A DNA stretch of 64,000 nt, from the NCBI RefSeq assembly GCF_013408555.1, contig NZ_JACBZN010000001.1:310001-374000 (forward strand), in the 5' to 3' direction. Positions 53,468 to 61,722 of this stretch are shown here, in pieces. Origin of the DNA: Aeromicrobium tamlense. Lineage in GTDB: Bacteria > Actinomycetota > Actinomycetes > Propionibacteriales > Nocardioidaceae. The notes beneath the pieces are model-generated. The model saw nothing but the letters and a program-made list of their open reading frames with translations, was not told where the DNA came from and did not search any database. Each line of letters begins with the position of its first letter. Position 1 is the first letter of the stretch. Made by a program: the position numbers and the translations under genes.

Positions 53468-54514
53468 ATGCGCGTCGGGATCATCGGGGGTGGATTCTTC
53501 GGATTCCACATCGCGCAGCAGATCGAGCGACGGTTCGGCGACGTCCGGGTCGAGATCTTCGAGCGGGAGCCCACGCCGCTCGTCGGCGCCGGCACCACCA
53601 ACCAGTGCCGCCTGCACATGGGCTTCCACTACCCGCGCTCGGGCTACACGATCTACCAGTCGATCATGGGCTTCGACCGCTTCACCGCCGAGTACTCCGA
53701 GTTCCTCAGCGACGTCGACGAGAACCTCTACGCGGTGCACCACGACGGACTGGTGTCGGTGGAGGAGTACCTCGCCGTGATGAACTCGTTCCACCTGAAG
53801 TACGAGGTCCTGCCGATCACCGGCGACCTGCTGCGCCGGCCCGACGACTACGGGCTGCTGGTCAAGGTGCTGGAGAAGTCGATCGACGTGAAGGCGTTGC
53901 GCGAGCGGCTGGTGCACCGGTTCGACGGCGTGCTGCACGTGGACACGCCGATCGACGAGGTCGACGCCGCCGCCGGAGTCCTGCGCAGCGGCTCGCGCGA
54001 GTTCGGGCCGTTCGACTACGTCATCAACGCCAGCTACACCGACCCCAACATGGGCCTGCCCGCCGACAAGCACTTCCGCATCAAGTGGGAGCTGGCGGCG
54101 CTCGTGCTGGCGAAGACCTCGCTGCCACCCGCCAGGGCCGTGACGATCATGGACGGCGACTACGTGTCGGTCTACCCGGCGTACGAGGGGCTCCACACGC
54201 TGTCCTCGGTCGCGTACACCCCGATGCGCCGGTACGACTCGCACGACGAGCTCCGGGCCGACTACCCCCACCGCTACGAGATCGCCGAGCGCGAGCACGT
54301 CGCCGCGCGCATCGCCCAGGACGTGGGGGAGTACCTGCACATCGAGCACGACCAGAAGGAGCTGTGGGTCACCGCCAAGACGAAGCTGGCCACCGACATG
54401 GGCGACTCCCGGGTCACCGAGGTGCGTCAGCACGACCGTCTGTTCTCCGTGCTGTGCGGCAAGATCGATGCCGTCTTCGAGGCCTCCGACGCGATCCTGC
54501 GAGAGATGAGGTGA
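53468..54514 (+). CDS. FAD-dependent oxidoreductase (DAO-like) in sugar cassette
   Basis: 348 residues with an N-terminal Rossmann FAD motif (VGIIGGGFFGFHIAQQIE) and VEIFEREPTPLVGAGTTNQCRLHMGFHYPRSGYT. FDYVINASYTDPN and VSVYPAYEGLHTLSSVAYTP follow. It resembles the D-amino-acid-oxidase fold, but I do not recognise a characterised family. It starts 3 bp after the giant secreted-protein gene and its stop overlaps the acyltransferase start (GTGA). Together with the next two genes it looks like a nucleotide-sugar modification cassette, in which it could create the keto group used by the aminotransferase; that role is inference. Confidence 0.7.
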   Translation: MRVGIIGGGFFGFHIAQQIERRFGDVRVEIFEREPTPLVGAGTTNQCRLHMGFHYPRSGYTIYQSIMGFDRFTAEYSEFLSDVDENLYAVHHDGLVSVEEYLAVMNSFHLKYEVLPITGDLLRRPDDYGLLVKVLEKSIDVKALRERLVHRFDGVLHVDTPIDEVDAAAGVLRSGSREFGPFDYVINASYTDPNMGLPADKHFRIKWELAALVLAKTSLPPARAVTIMDGDYVSVYPAYEGLHTLSSVAYTPMRRYDSHDELRADYPHRYEIAEREHVAARIAQDVGEYLHIEHDQKELWVTAKTKLATDMGDSRVTEVRQHDRLFSVLCGKIDAVFEASDAILREMR

Positions 54515-54975
54515 GTGAGCCGCGGCGGCTGTCCCTCGGCATCCGCGACTCGACGTTCGGCGACGACTGCGTCGTGGCCGAGCAGGTCAACATCTACGAG
54601 GCCACGTTCGGCGATCGCTGCTTCGTCGGTCCGTTCGTGGAGGTTCAGAACGACGTCGTCTGCGGCTCGAACGTGCGCATCCAGTCCCACACGCTGGTGT
54701 GCGAGGGCATGCGGGTCGGCGACGACGTGTTCATCGGGCACGGCGTGATGACCGCGAACTCGCGCTACCCGCAGGCCGGGGCCGCGGAGTGGACGTGCGA
54801 GCCGCCGGTGATCGGCGACCGCGTCGCGATCGGCTCGAACGCCTCGATCCTCCCGGGGGTGGTCATCGGCGACGACGCCGTGATCGGCTCCGGCGCCGTC
54901 GTCTCGCGCGACGTCGCGCCGGGCGCCGTCGTGGTCGGCGCCAACCGAGTCCTGCAGAAGCCGGAGCAGCCATGA
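54511..54975 (+). CDS. Left-handed beta-helix acyltransferase (WlbB/FdtC-like)
   Basis: 154 residues of hexapeptide repeats: DSTFGDDCVVAEQVNIYEATFGDRCFVGPFVEVQNDVVCGSNVRIQSHTLVCEGMRVGDDVFIGHGVMTANSRYP, then GDRVAIGSNASILPGVVIGDDAVIGSGAVVSRDV. The pattern and length fit sugar N-acetyltransferases such as WlbB and FdtC, which acylate an amino group on a nucleotide sugar. GTG 54511 overlaps the oxidoreductase stop; the 3' end overlaps the aminotransferase start (ATGA). Confidence 0.83.
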   Translation: MSEPRRLSLGIRDSTFGDDCVVAEQVNIYEATFGDRCFVGPFVEVQNDVVCGSNVRIQSHTLVCEGMRVGDDVFIGHGVMTANSRYPQAGAAEWTCEPPVIGDRVAIGSNASILPGVVIGDDAVIGSGAVVSRDVAPGAVVVGANRVLQKPEQP

Positions 54976-56087
54976 GAGTGCCCTTCCTCGACCTCGCCGC
55001 CCAGCAGGCCGAGATCGCCGACGAGGTCCTGCCCCGGTGGCAGGAGCTGTTCGCCTCGTCGGAGTTCATCGGCGGGCCCGACATCGAGGCGTTCGAGCGC
55101 GAGTACGCGGCCTACGTCGGCGTCGACCACTGCGTCGCCGTGGCCAACGGCACCGACGCGATCGAGCTCGCCCTGCGCGCCGTGGGCGTCGCGGCGGGCG
55201 ACGAGGTGGTGCTGCCGGCCAACACGTTCGTCGCCACGGCGGGTGCCGTCGCGCGGATCGGCGCGGTGCCGGTGCTGGTCGACGCGGACCCCGAGTACCT
55301 GCTGATCGACCCCGACCTCGTCGAGGCCGCGATCACCGACCGCACCCGCGCCCTCGTGCCGGTGCACCTGTTCGGCCAGACCGCGCCCGTCGAGCTGCTG
55401 CGGCCGATCGCCGAGCGCCACGGCCTCGCGATCGTCGAGGACACCGCCCAGGCGCAGGGCGCGCGCTCGTCCGCGGGCGTCGCCGGGGCCCTGGGCGACG
55501 CCTCGTCCACCAGCTTCTACCCCGGCAAGAACCTCGGTGCCGCCGGCGACGCGGGGGGCGTGCTCACCCACGACGCGGCCGTCGCCGAGGTCGTCCGCAG
55601 CACCGCGAACCACGGCAGCACGGTCAAGTACGTGCACGACCGGGTCGGCATCAACTCGCGCCTCGACGCCGTGCACGCGGTCGTGCTGAGCGCGAAGCTG
55701 CGTCGGCTCGAGCGGTGGAACGAGGCCCGCCGCGCCGCAGCCGCCCGCTACACCGAGCTGCTGGCCCACGTGCCAGGCGTCCGCACGCCACGGGTGCGGC
55801 CGGGCAACGAGGACGTCTGGCACCTCTACGTCGTGCAGGTCGACGACCGCGACCGCGTGCTGGCGCGCCTGCACGAGGAGGGCATCGGCGCCGCGATCCA
55901 CTACCCGACGCCCGTGCACCTCACCGACGCCTACGCCCACCTCGGGCACGGACCCGGCTCGTTCCCGGTCGCCGAGGAGGCCGCCCGGCGGATACTCTCG
56001 CTGCCCATGCACCCGCACCTGACCGCTTCCGACCAGGACGAGGTCGTCACGACCCTCGCGAAGGTCGTGCAGGAGGACGCTTCGTGA
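54972..56087 (+). CDS. DegT/DnrJ/EryC1/StrS sugar aminotransferase
   Basis: 371 residues, PLP-dependent. Blocks: VPFLDLAAQQAEI, AVANGTDAIELALRAVG, VLPANTFVATAGAV, VPVHLFGQTAP, VEDTAQAQGA and the PLP lysine in FYPGKNLGAAGDAGGV. This class transaminates keto groups of nucleotide sugars; its close relatives (WlbE/FdtB-type) act at C3. It sits between an acyltransferase gene and a glycosyltransferase gene with overlapping stops and starts, so all are one translation unit. No 3,4-ketoisomerase or NAD-dependent dehydrogenase is present, leaving the FAD oxidoreductase as the candidate keto-forming enzyme. Confidence 0.88.
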   Translation: MRVPFLDLAAQQAEIADEVLPRWQELFASSEFIGGPDIEAFEREYAAYVGVDHCVAVANGTDAIELALRAVGVAAGDEVVLPANTFVATAGAVARIGAVPVLVDADPEYLLIDPDLVEAAITDRTRALVPVHLFGQTAPVELLRPIAERHGLAIVEDTAQAQGARSSAGVAGALGDASSTSFYPGKNLGAAGDAGGVLTHDAAVAEVVRSTANHGSTVKYVHDRVGINSRLDAVHAVVLSAKLRRLERWNEARRAAAARYTELLAHVPGVRTPRVRPGNEDVWHLYVVQVDDRDRVLARLHEEGIGAAIHYPTPVHLTDAYAHLGHGPGSFPVAEEAARRILSLPMHPHLTASDQDEVVTTLAKVVQEDAS

Positions 56088-57148
56088 AGCTGCGCTGGCC
56101 CACCCGTCCCACCACCGGGCGGCTGCCCCACGTCGAGGTCGTCGTGCCCTGCTACAACTACGGCCACTACCTGCCGGCCGCGGTCGAGGCGATCGTGCGC
56201 CAGCCGCACGTCACCACCCAGGTCACGATCCTCGACGACAAGTCCACCGACGACTCCGCCGAGGTGGCCGAGCGGCTCGCGGCCGAGCACGACAACGTGC
56301 GGCTGATCCGCAACGAGGTCAACCTCGGCGCCGTCCCCACGTTCAACAAGGGCGTCTCGCAGGCCGACTCTGACTACGTCGTCCTGATCTCGTCCGACGA
56401 CCAGCTGGCGCCCGGCGCGCTCGGGCGGGCCACGGCGCTCATGGAGGCCCATCCGAGCATCGGCCTGGTCTACGGCAAGACGCAGAAGTTCCTCACCGAC
56501 CCGGTGCGCCGGCCCACCCGGCCGGCCGTCACGTGGACCACGTGGGACGGCGACGACTGGATCCGGATGCAGCTGCGCCGGTCGTGGAGCAACATCGCCT
56601 CGCCCGAGGCGGTCGTGCGCACCTCGGTGCAGCACGAGGTGGGGCCCTACGACGAGGACCTGCCGTTCACCCACGACGCGCTCATGTGGCTCAAGATCGC
56701 CGCCGTCGCCGACGTCGGGCACGTGAACGGCGTCGACCAGGCCTACTACCGCCGTCACCCGAGCAGCATGTCGATGCAGGTCGGCCTCGCCCGCGACGCG
56801 TGGGAGCGCTGGCGTGCCTACGACCGCTTCCTGTCGTCGTGGGGCGACCGCGACGCGGCCGAGCGGCTCCACCCGCACGTGCGGCGCCGGCTGGCCGACG
56901 AGGTGCTGTTGACCGCGCTGCTGCTCGCGCAGGAGTCGCCGCTGTCCGACGAGGCGTACGACGAGGCCTTCGACACCGCGCGCCGGATCGATCGCCACGT
57001 CGTCGAGCGGGCCCAGTGGGCCGACCTCCAGGCGCTGCGCGAGGGTCACTCGCCCGACGGCCTGTCCGCCCACGCCCGCGCGGCCGTGCGCACCGCGGCC
57101 GTCCGATCGCGGTGGCCGCGCTGGCACCGCTACCGCTACTTCGGGTAG
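56084..57148 (+). CDS. Glycosyltransferase family 2
   Basis: 354 residues. GT-A fold: VEVVVPCYNYGHYLPAAVEAI, TILDDKSTDDSAEVAERLA, LIRNEVNLGAVPTFNKGV and the DxD-like VLISSDDQLAPGAL. A C-terminal helical region of about 120 residues follows. Substrates are unknown; it probably transfers the amino sugar made by the upstream cassette. GTG 56084 overlaps the aminotransferase stop (GTGA). Confidence 0.85.
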   Translation: MKLRWPTRPTTGRLPHVEVVVPCYNYGHYLPAAVEAIVRQPHVTTQVTILDDKSTDDSAEVAERLAAEHDNVRLIRNEVNLGAVPTFNKGVSQADSDYVVLISSDDQLAPGALGRATALMEAHPSIGLVYGKTQKFLTDPVRRPTRPAVTWTTWDGDDWIRMQLRRSWSNIASPEAVVRTSVQHEVGPYDEDLPFTHDALMWLKIAAVADVGHVNGVDQAYYRRHPSSMSMQVGLARDAWERWRAYDRFLSSWGDRDAAERLHPHVRRRLADEVLLTALLLAQESPLSDEAYDEAFDTARRIDRHVVERAQWADLQALREGHSPDGLSAHARAAVRTAAVRSRWPRWHRYRYFG

Positions 57149-57158
57149 GCGAGGCGCC

Positions 57159-58379
57159 GTGAACCCCACCCCGTCCCGCAGCACGGTGCTCGTCGTGCTG
57201 GCCGCCCTGCTCGCGCTGGCGGTCGTGGCGGTCGTGCTCCTGTGGGCGCTGCGGGACGAGCCGTCTGACGCCCGGCGCACCGACGGCCCCCTGCCGCAGG
57301 AGCCGGGGACGGTGCTCGAGGTCGAGCCGGTCGCGGAGTCGCCGCTCGCGGGCAGCCGGGCTTGGCGCATCCTCTACACGACGACCGACCGCGACGGTGA
57401 GCCCGTCGAGGCGAGTGCGGCCGTCTACGCCCCGGAGGACTCCACGCTGACCGACCTCCCCGTCCTGGTGTGGGGCCACGGGACGTCGGGCTTCGCCCGC
57501 GACTGCTCGCCGAGCCTGCAGCAGGACCCGATGGCCGCGGGGTCGATGTACGTCGGCGACGAGGTGCTGCGGCGCGGCTGGGTCCTCGTCGCGCCCGACT
57601 TCCCCGGCGTGGGCGCCGACGGCGAGCAGCCCTACCTGATCGGCGAGGGTGCCGGCCGGACGATGCTCGACGCCGCCCGGGCCGCGCGCGAGGTCGACGG
57701 GCTGAGCACGTCGCCGCGGACCGCCGTCTGGGGCTTCTCCCAGGGTGGGCACGCCGCCCTCTGGGCCGGAGGGCTCCAGCCGACCTACGCGCCCGAGCTC
57801 GAGCTGGACGGCGTCGCCGCCCTCGCGCCGGCCACCTTCCTGCGCGAGACATTCGACCGGCTGCCGGCGCAGGACCGCATCTTCGCCGCGTACACGATGG
57901 CGTCCTACGACGCGGCGTACGACGACGTCAGCTGGGGCGACTACGCGAGCGACGAGGCCGAGTCGTTCGGACGGAAGCTGGCCGCGGAGTGCCTGCCCGA
58001 CCCGCAGGCCTACTCCGAGCTCGCTGAGGAGGTGATGTCGTTCCAGGACGGTGCGATCTTCGACCAGTACTTCGCCGACGGCGCGATGGGCAGGAGGCTG
58101 GGGGAGAACGAGCCCGAGCTCCCGGTCCCGGCGCCCCTGCTCCTCGCCCAGGGCTCGGCCGACACCGTGGTCCCGGCCGAGCGACAGGCCGAGTTCGCCA
58201 CCCGGGCGTGCGCGCGCGACCAGGTCCTGGACTACCTGACCGTCGAGGGACGTGACCACCTGGGACTCGTGCTGGAGGACTCGCCGCTGTACCCCGACCT
58301 GTTCGCCTGGACCGACGCCCGCCTGGCGGGCGAGCCCGGTCCCACCGTTTGCGCCCGCGCCACCGCGGGGCGCGGATAG
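57159..58379 (+). CDS. Membrane-anchored or secreted lipase (alpha/beta hydrolase)
   Basis: 406 residues. N-terminal membrane helix STVLVVLAALLALAVVAVVLLWAL, then a secretory-lipase-like domain: PVLVWGHGTSGFARDCSPS (oxyanion region), nucleophile serine in VWGFSQGGHAALWA, aspartate in AQGSADTVVPAERQ and histidine in GRDHLGLV. This is the LIP-type family that hydrolyses esters outside the cell. Start GTG 57159. It lies between glycosyltransferase genes; a role in removing or adding ester groups on the surface polymer is possible but unproven. The end contains the -10 box of the next gene. Confidence 0.82.
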   Translation: MNPTPSRSTVLVVLAALLALAVVAVVLLWALRDEPSDARRTDGPLPQEPGTVLEVEPVAESPLAGSRAWRILYTTTDRDGEPVEASAAVYAPEDSTLTDLPVLVWGHGTSGFARDCSPSLQQDPMAAGSMYVGDEVLRRGWVLVAPDFPGVGADGEQPYLIGEGAGRTMLDAARAAREVDGLSTSPRTAVWGFSQGGHAALWAGGLQPTYAPELELDGVAALAPATFLRETFDRLPAQDRIFAAYTMASYDAAYDDVSWGDYASDEAESFGRKLAAECLPDPQAYSELAEEVMSFQDGAIFDQYFADGAMGRRLGENEPELPVPAPLLLAQGSADTVVPAERQAEFATRACARDQVLDYLTVEGRDHLGLVLEDSPLYPDLFAWTDARLAGEPGPTVCARATAGRG

Positions 58380-58382
58380 GCT
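58377..58382 (+). promoter_or_regulatory. -10 element of leaderless glycosyltransferase promoter
   Basis: TAGGCT, 7 nt before ATG 58390. Its first three bases are the TAG stop of the lipase gene. Confidence 0.5.
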
Positions 58383-58389
58383 CGGCGCG

Positions 58390-59448
58390 ATGCTCGACTA
58401 CGCCATCGTGGTGGCCACGCGGAACCGCCTCGACATGCTGCGCATCTCGCTGCCGCTCTTCGTGGCGCAGACCCGGCCCGCCGCCCGGATCGTCGTGGTC
58501 GACCGCAGCGACGACCACGAAGCCGTGCGCGCGTACTGCGAGGCGGTCGCCCGCGACACCGACGTCCCGGTGGTCGTCCGCTACGGCGACCACGCCAACC
58601 TGCCGGCGCAGCGCAACCAGGGCCTCGACCTCGTCGAGGAGCCGGTCACGATGTACCCCGACGACGACTCGCTGTGGTTCCCCGACACGGCCGAGCACCT
58701 CATGGGCGTCTACGAGCAGGACCGCAACGCGCGCTACGGCGCCGTCTCCGCGACCCCTGTGGCCTCCGCGCCCCCCGGTGTCGACGTGCCCGTCGCGCCC
58801 ACCCGGCGACTGACCAACGTGCCCGCCGTGATGGCCGTCCGCAACCGTGTGGAGCGGCTGCTGGTGCCCGCCCCCTTCGTCCTCTACGGCGCCGAGCGCA
58901 CGCGTGCGCTGCGCTCCGGGGCGGTCGCGGACGGGCTCGACCACCCGCTCGTGCCCACGATCGGCGGCTACCGGATGACGTTCCGCACCGACGTGCTGCG
59001 GGCGGTGCGGTTCGACGCCACGCTCGGCTCGCGGGTCGGCTACGCCACGCACGAGGACATCGACATCGGCCTGCGCGTGCTGGCGGCCGGGTCGCTCGTC
59101 GCCGCGGCGCCGCGCTCGTTCGTGTTCCACTGCGTGGCGCCGGGAGCGCGGGCCGCCGGCTTCGACTACGGCTTCTTCCACGTCCTCAACTACGTGTACA
59201 TCTGCGCCAAGGTGATGCCCGACCGCTCACTCGCGCGACGCAGGCTTCGCCGGTACCTGCGCTACAAGCTCTTCCTCTACGCGCTCAAGCGCCGCGACGA
59301 GTACGGCCGCCAGGTGTACGCCGGGGCGAAGGCGGCGCACGCGCGGCTCGACGAGGTGCTGGCGGCCGATCCCGCCGAGCTGCCCGAGCTCTACGGCCGG
59401 GTCGCCGACGCCGAGCGCGCCGCGTACTCCTCCCTCACCGACAGCTGA
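58390..59448 (+). CDS. Glycosyltransferase family 2
   Basis: 352 residues. It begins LDYAIVVATRNRLDMLRISLPLFVAQTRPAARIVVVDRS, has LPAQRNQGLDLVEEPVTMYPDDDSLWFPD with the acidic donor-binding motif, and ATHEDIDIGLRVLAAG at the acceptor end. The C-terminal region is basic (RRRLRRYLRYKLFLYALKRRDEYG) and may lie on the membrane. The 3' end overlaps the convergent beta-helix protein gene by 14 bp. Confidence 0.83.
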   Translation: MLDYAIVVATRNRLDMLRISLPLFVAQTRPAARIVVVDRSDDHEAVRAYCEAVARDTDVPVVVRYGDHANLPAQRNQGLDLVEEPVTMYPDDDSLWFPDTAEHLMGVYEQDRNARYGAVSATPVASAPPGVDVPVAPTRRLTNVPAVMAVRNRVERLLVPAPFVLYGAERTRALRSGAVADGLDHPLVPTIGGYRMTFRTDVLRAVRFDATLGSRVGYATHEDIDIGLRVLAAGSLVAAAPRSFVFHCVAPGARAAGFDYGFFHVLNYVYICAKVMPDRSLARRRLRRYLRYKLFLYALKRRDEYGRQVYAGAKAAHARLDEVLAADPAELPELYGRVADAERAAYSSLTDS

Positions 59449-60865
59449 GCGCGCCGACGCTGGCGACCGCGCCGCCCTTCGACACCGTGACGGCCTCGTT
59501 CCCGGGGCCCCAGCGCGTGGCCCCGCACGAGGTGATCGTGGTGGGTCCGTACTCCCACGAGTCGGCGACGACCTTGAGGCCCGAGACCTCGCCCGGGGTG
59601 CCGAGCCGGAACGGGAACCCGCCGCCGGCGACCAGCACGTTCTCCACGGTGAGGCGCTCGTTGCCCGCGTCGTTCGGGTGGAAGATCGCGCCGTTGCCCA
59701 GGCACCCCTCGTCATGGTTGAGCAGGATCGTCGTGTCGCGGATCGTCACCGCCGCGGCGTCGTAGGCCTGGAACCCGTCGCCGTGCCAGTCGACGTCGGG
59801 GCACCCGTCCGCCGGCGCGATGCTGACGTAGGAGTCCTCGACCACGACCGGGCCGCAGCCGTTCGGGCGACCGCCGGCACGCAGACCCTCGGACAGTCCG
59901 ATGACCTTGACGCGCGTGGCGCGGTAGCCGCCGAACTGGACGGCGGGCTGGAAGAGCTCGGTGTCGCCACGGACGAAGCTGGAGTCCTCGATCACGAGGT
60001 CGTTGTTGCACGTGTTCGCCTGCAGGTTGTCGATGCGCGAGCCCACGAACTCGACCCGCCGGATCGTCACGTCGGGTGCGCGCACGTGCAGCACCCCGTT
60101 CACGATGCGCACGTCCTCCAGCACCGCGCCGGGCTCGTCGATGTCGACGTCGCCGGTGAAGGTCTGCTGCGGCTCCCAGTCCTTCGGCACACCCGTGTTC
60201 GTCGAGGTCGGGAAGCCCTCGGCGCGGAAGTCGTCGGTGTCGACGATCTTCGGCAGGGCGGGGGCGTCCGCCTCCGGCACCTCTTCCCGCGGCACGAACA
60301 GCGGGTCGACCCAGTACTGGCTGGACTCCCACGACTTCGTCGGGAACGCGCTCTCGCCGTCGGCATAGACGCCGCTCTCGCCGGGCTCCACCGCGAGCGC
60401 GCCGGTGTACGACTGTCCCGAGAAGCCCACCGTCTGGGCGAAGTGGCCGCGCGGCGCGTGGTACGACACGACGTACCGCTCGCCCTCGGAGATCTCGACG
60501 GGCTGGTCGAACCACGCGGTGCGCCAGCCCTCCTGGCCGCCGGCCTGCTCGAAGTCGACGGTGGCGAGCCGCTCGCCGTCGGGCGACCAGAGGCTGGCGG
60601 TGTGCGGGCCCTCGTTGCGCGGCGTCCACCAGAACCGCACGCCGGCGACATCGCCCTCGACCTTGCTCGTGAAGGCGGTGCCGAGCTCGACCGGGTCCGC
60701 GTCGCTCACCACGTCGACGTGCGCCGGTGGGACCTCGGGCCACAGCGACACGACGTCGCCCGAGGGCGCTCCGTCGTCGAACGGGTCGAGCACGAAGAAC
60801 GCGGCGGCGGCGAGCGCGACGAGGCCGACGCCGAGCGCCAGGCCGATGAGGACGAGGCGGCGCAT
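59435..60865 (-). CDS. Membrane-anchored protein with DUF4082 and right-handed beta-helix domains
   Basis: 476 residues. N-terminal membrane helix (RRLVLIGLALGVGLVALAAAAFFVL), then a DUF4082-type beta domain (about 55-175: KVEGDVAGVRFWWTPRNEGPHTASLWSPDG, GWRTAWFDQPVEISEGERYVVSYHAPRGHFA) and from about 230 a pectate-lyase-like beta-helix (GAVLEDVRIVNGVLHVRAPDVTIRRVEFVGS, NDLVIEDSSFVRGD, VTIRDTTILLNHDE). It probably binds or modifies an extracellular polysaccharide. ATG 60865 overlaps the stop of the upstream glycosyltransferase gene (TGATG). Confidence 0.82.
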   Translation of the reverse strand: MRRLVLIGLALGVGLVALAAAAFFVLDPFDDGAPSGDVVSLWPEVPPAHVDVVSDADPVELGTAFTSKVEGDVAGVRFWWTPRNEGPHTASLWSPDGERLATVDFEQAGGQEGWRTAWFDQPVEISEGERYVVSYHAPRGHFAQTVGFSGQSYTGALAVEPGESGVYADGESAFPTKSWESSQYWVDPLFVPREEVPEADAPALPKIVDTDDFRAEGFPTSTNTGVPKDWEPQQTFTGDVDIDEPGAVLEDVRIVNGVLHVRAPDVTIRRVEFVGSRIDNLQANTCNNDLVIEDSSFVRGDTELFQPAVQFGGYRATRVKVIGLSEGLRAGGRPNGCGPVVVEDSYVSIAPADGCPDVDWHGDGFQAYDAAAVTIRDTTILLNHDEGCLGNGAIFHPNDAGNERLTVENVLVAGGGFPFRLGTPGEVSGLKVVADSWEYGPTTITSCGATRWGPGNEAVTVSKGGAVASVGALSCR

Positions 60866-61722
60866 CAGCGTCCCGCCTCGGTGCCGACGACGCCGCGCGA
60901 GGTCTCGTCGCGGTTCCAGCCGTGGTCGCCGCGTCGCGCCCGCAGGCGGGCGTGGGCGCGGGCCGCCACGGTGACGGCCACGTAGACCACGGCGGCGGGC
61001 ATCAGCCGCGGCTCGGACCGCACGACGTCGCGCCACGTGGGGCGCGGCGCCTCGACCCGGTGGCCGAGGGCGGCCAGCTGCTGGTTGCCCGCGACGATCC
61101 GGACCTGGCGCCGGTAGAGCGACCGCAGCGTGCGCGGCGGGTGCACGGTGAACGTGGCGCCGGGCGGGTTGACGCGCTCGGCGTGGTCGAAGTGGGCGTA
61201 GACCCAGCCGTCGTCGGCGATGACGTCGGGGAAGGCGCCGAACCGCGCACGCCCCTCGGCCGACACGGCGTAGACGCCGGCGCCGATGACGTGGTGCCTG
61301 ACGTAGCCGAGCCGCGAGCGGATCGCGTAGTACGCGCGGCACGGCAGCGACAGGCCCGTGGTGTCGAAGACGGGGCGCGGGGCCGCCGCCGGGTGACCCG
61401 CCTCGAGCGCCGTGACCACGGCCTCCAGCGCGCCGGGGCCGAGGACGACGTCGGCGTCGAGGTAGACGCGCGGGAACGCCGACACGGCGGCGTCGCCTGC
61501 GTTGAGCGCGGCGGTCTTGGAGGGCGTGGCGATCTCGACCACGCGGACGCCGTCGAACGCCGCGGCGATCCGGGGCGTGGCGTCGGTGGTGCCGTTGCAG
61601 ACCACGACGGTCTCGTACTCGTGCGGCGCGGTGCCGGCGAGCGCGGCGGTCAGCGTGCGCCCGATGACGCGCTCCTCGTCGTGGGCGGGGATGACGATGC
61701 TGGCCCGGGCCGCGCCGCTCAT
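60865..61722 (-). CDS. Glycosyltransferase family 2
   Basis: 285 residues. ARASIVIPAHDEERVIGRTLTAAL, VVVCNGTTDATPRIAA, and FPRVYLDADVVLGPGAL as the DxD motif. The C-terminus has one hydrophobic stretch (LMPAAVVYVAVTVAARA). ATG 61722 overlaps the stop of the next upstream gene (ATGA). Part of a four-gene minus-strand unit with the beta-helix protein, a second glycosyltransferase and an acyltransferase. Confidence 0.85.
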   Translation of the reverse strand: MSGAARASIVIPAHDEERVIGRTLTAALAGTAPHEYETVVVCNGTTDATPRIAAAFDGVRVVEIATPSKTAALNAGDAAVSAFPRVYLDADVVLGPGALEAVVTALEAGHPAAAPRPVFDTTGLSLPCRAYYAIRSRLGYVRHHVIGAGVYAVSAEGRARFGAFPDVIADDGWVYAHFDHAERVNPPGATFTVHPPRTLRSLYRRQVRIVAGNQQLAALGHRVEAPRPTWRDVVRSEPRLMPAAVVYVAVTVAARAHARLRARRGDHGWNRDETSRGVVGTEAGR

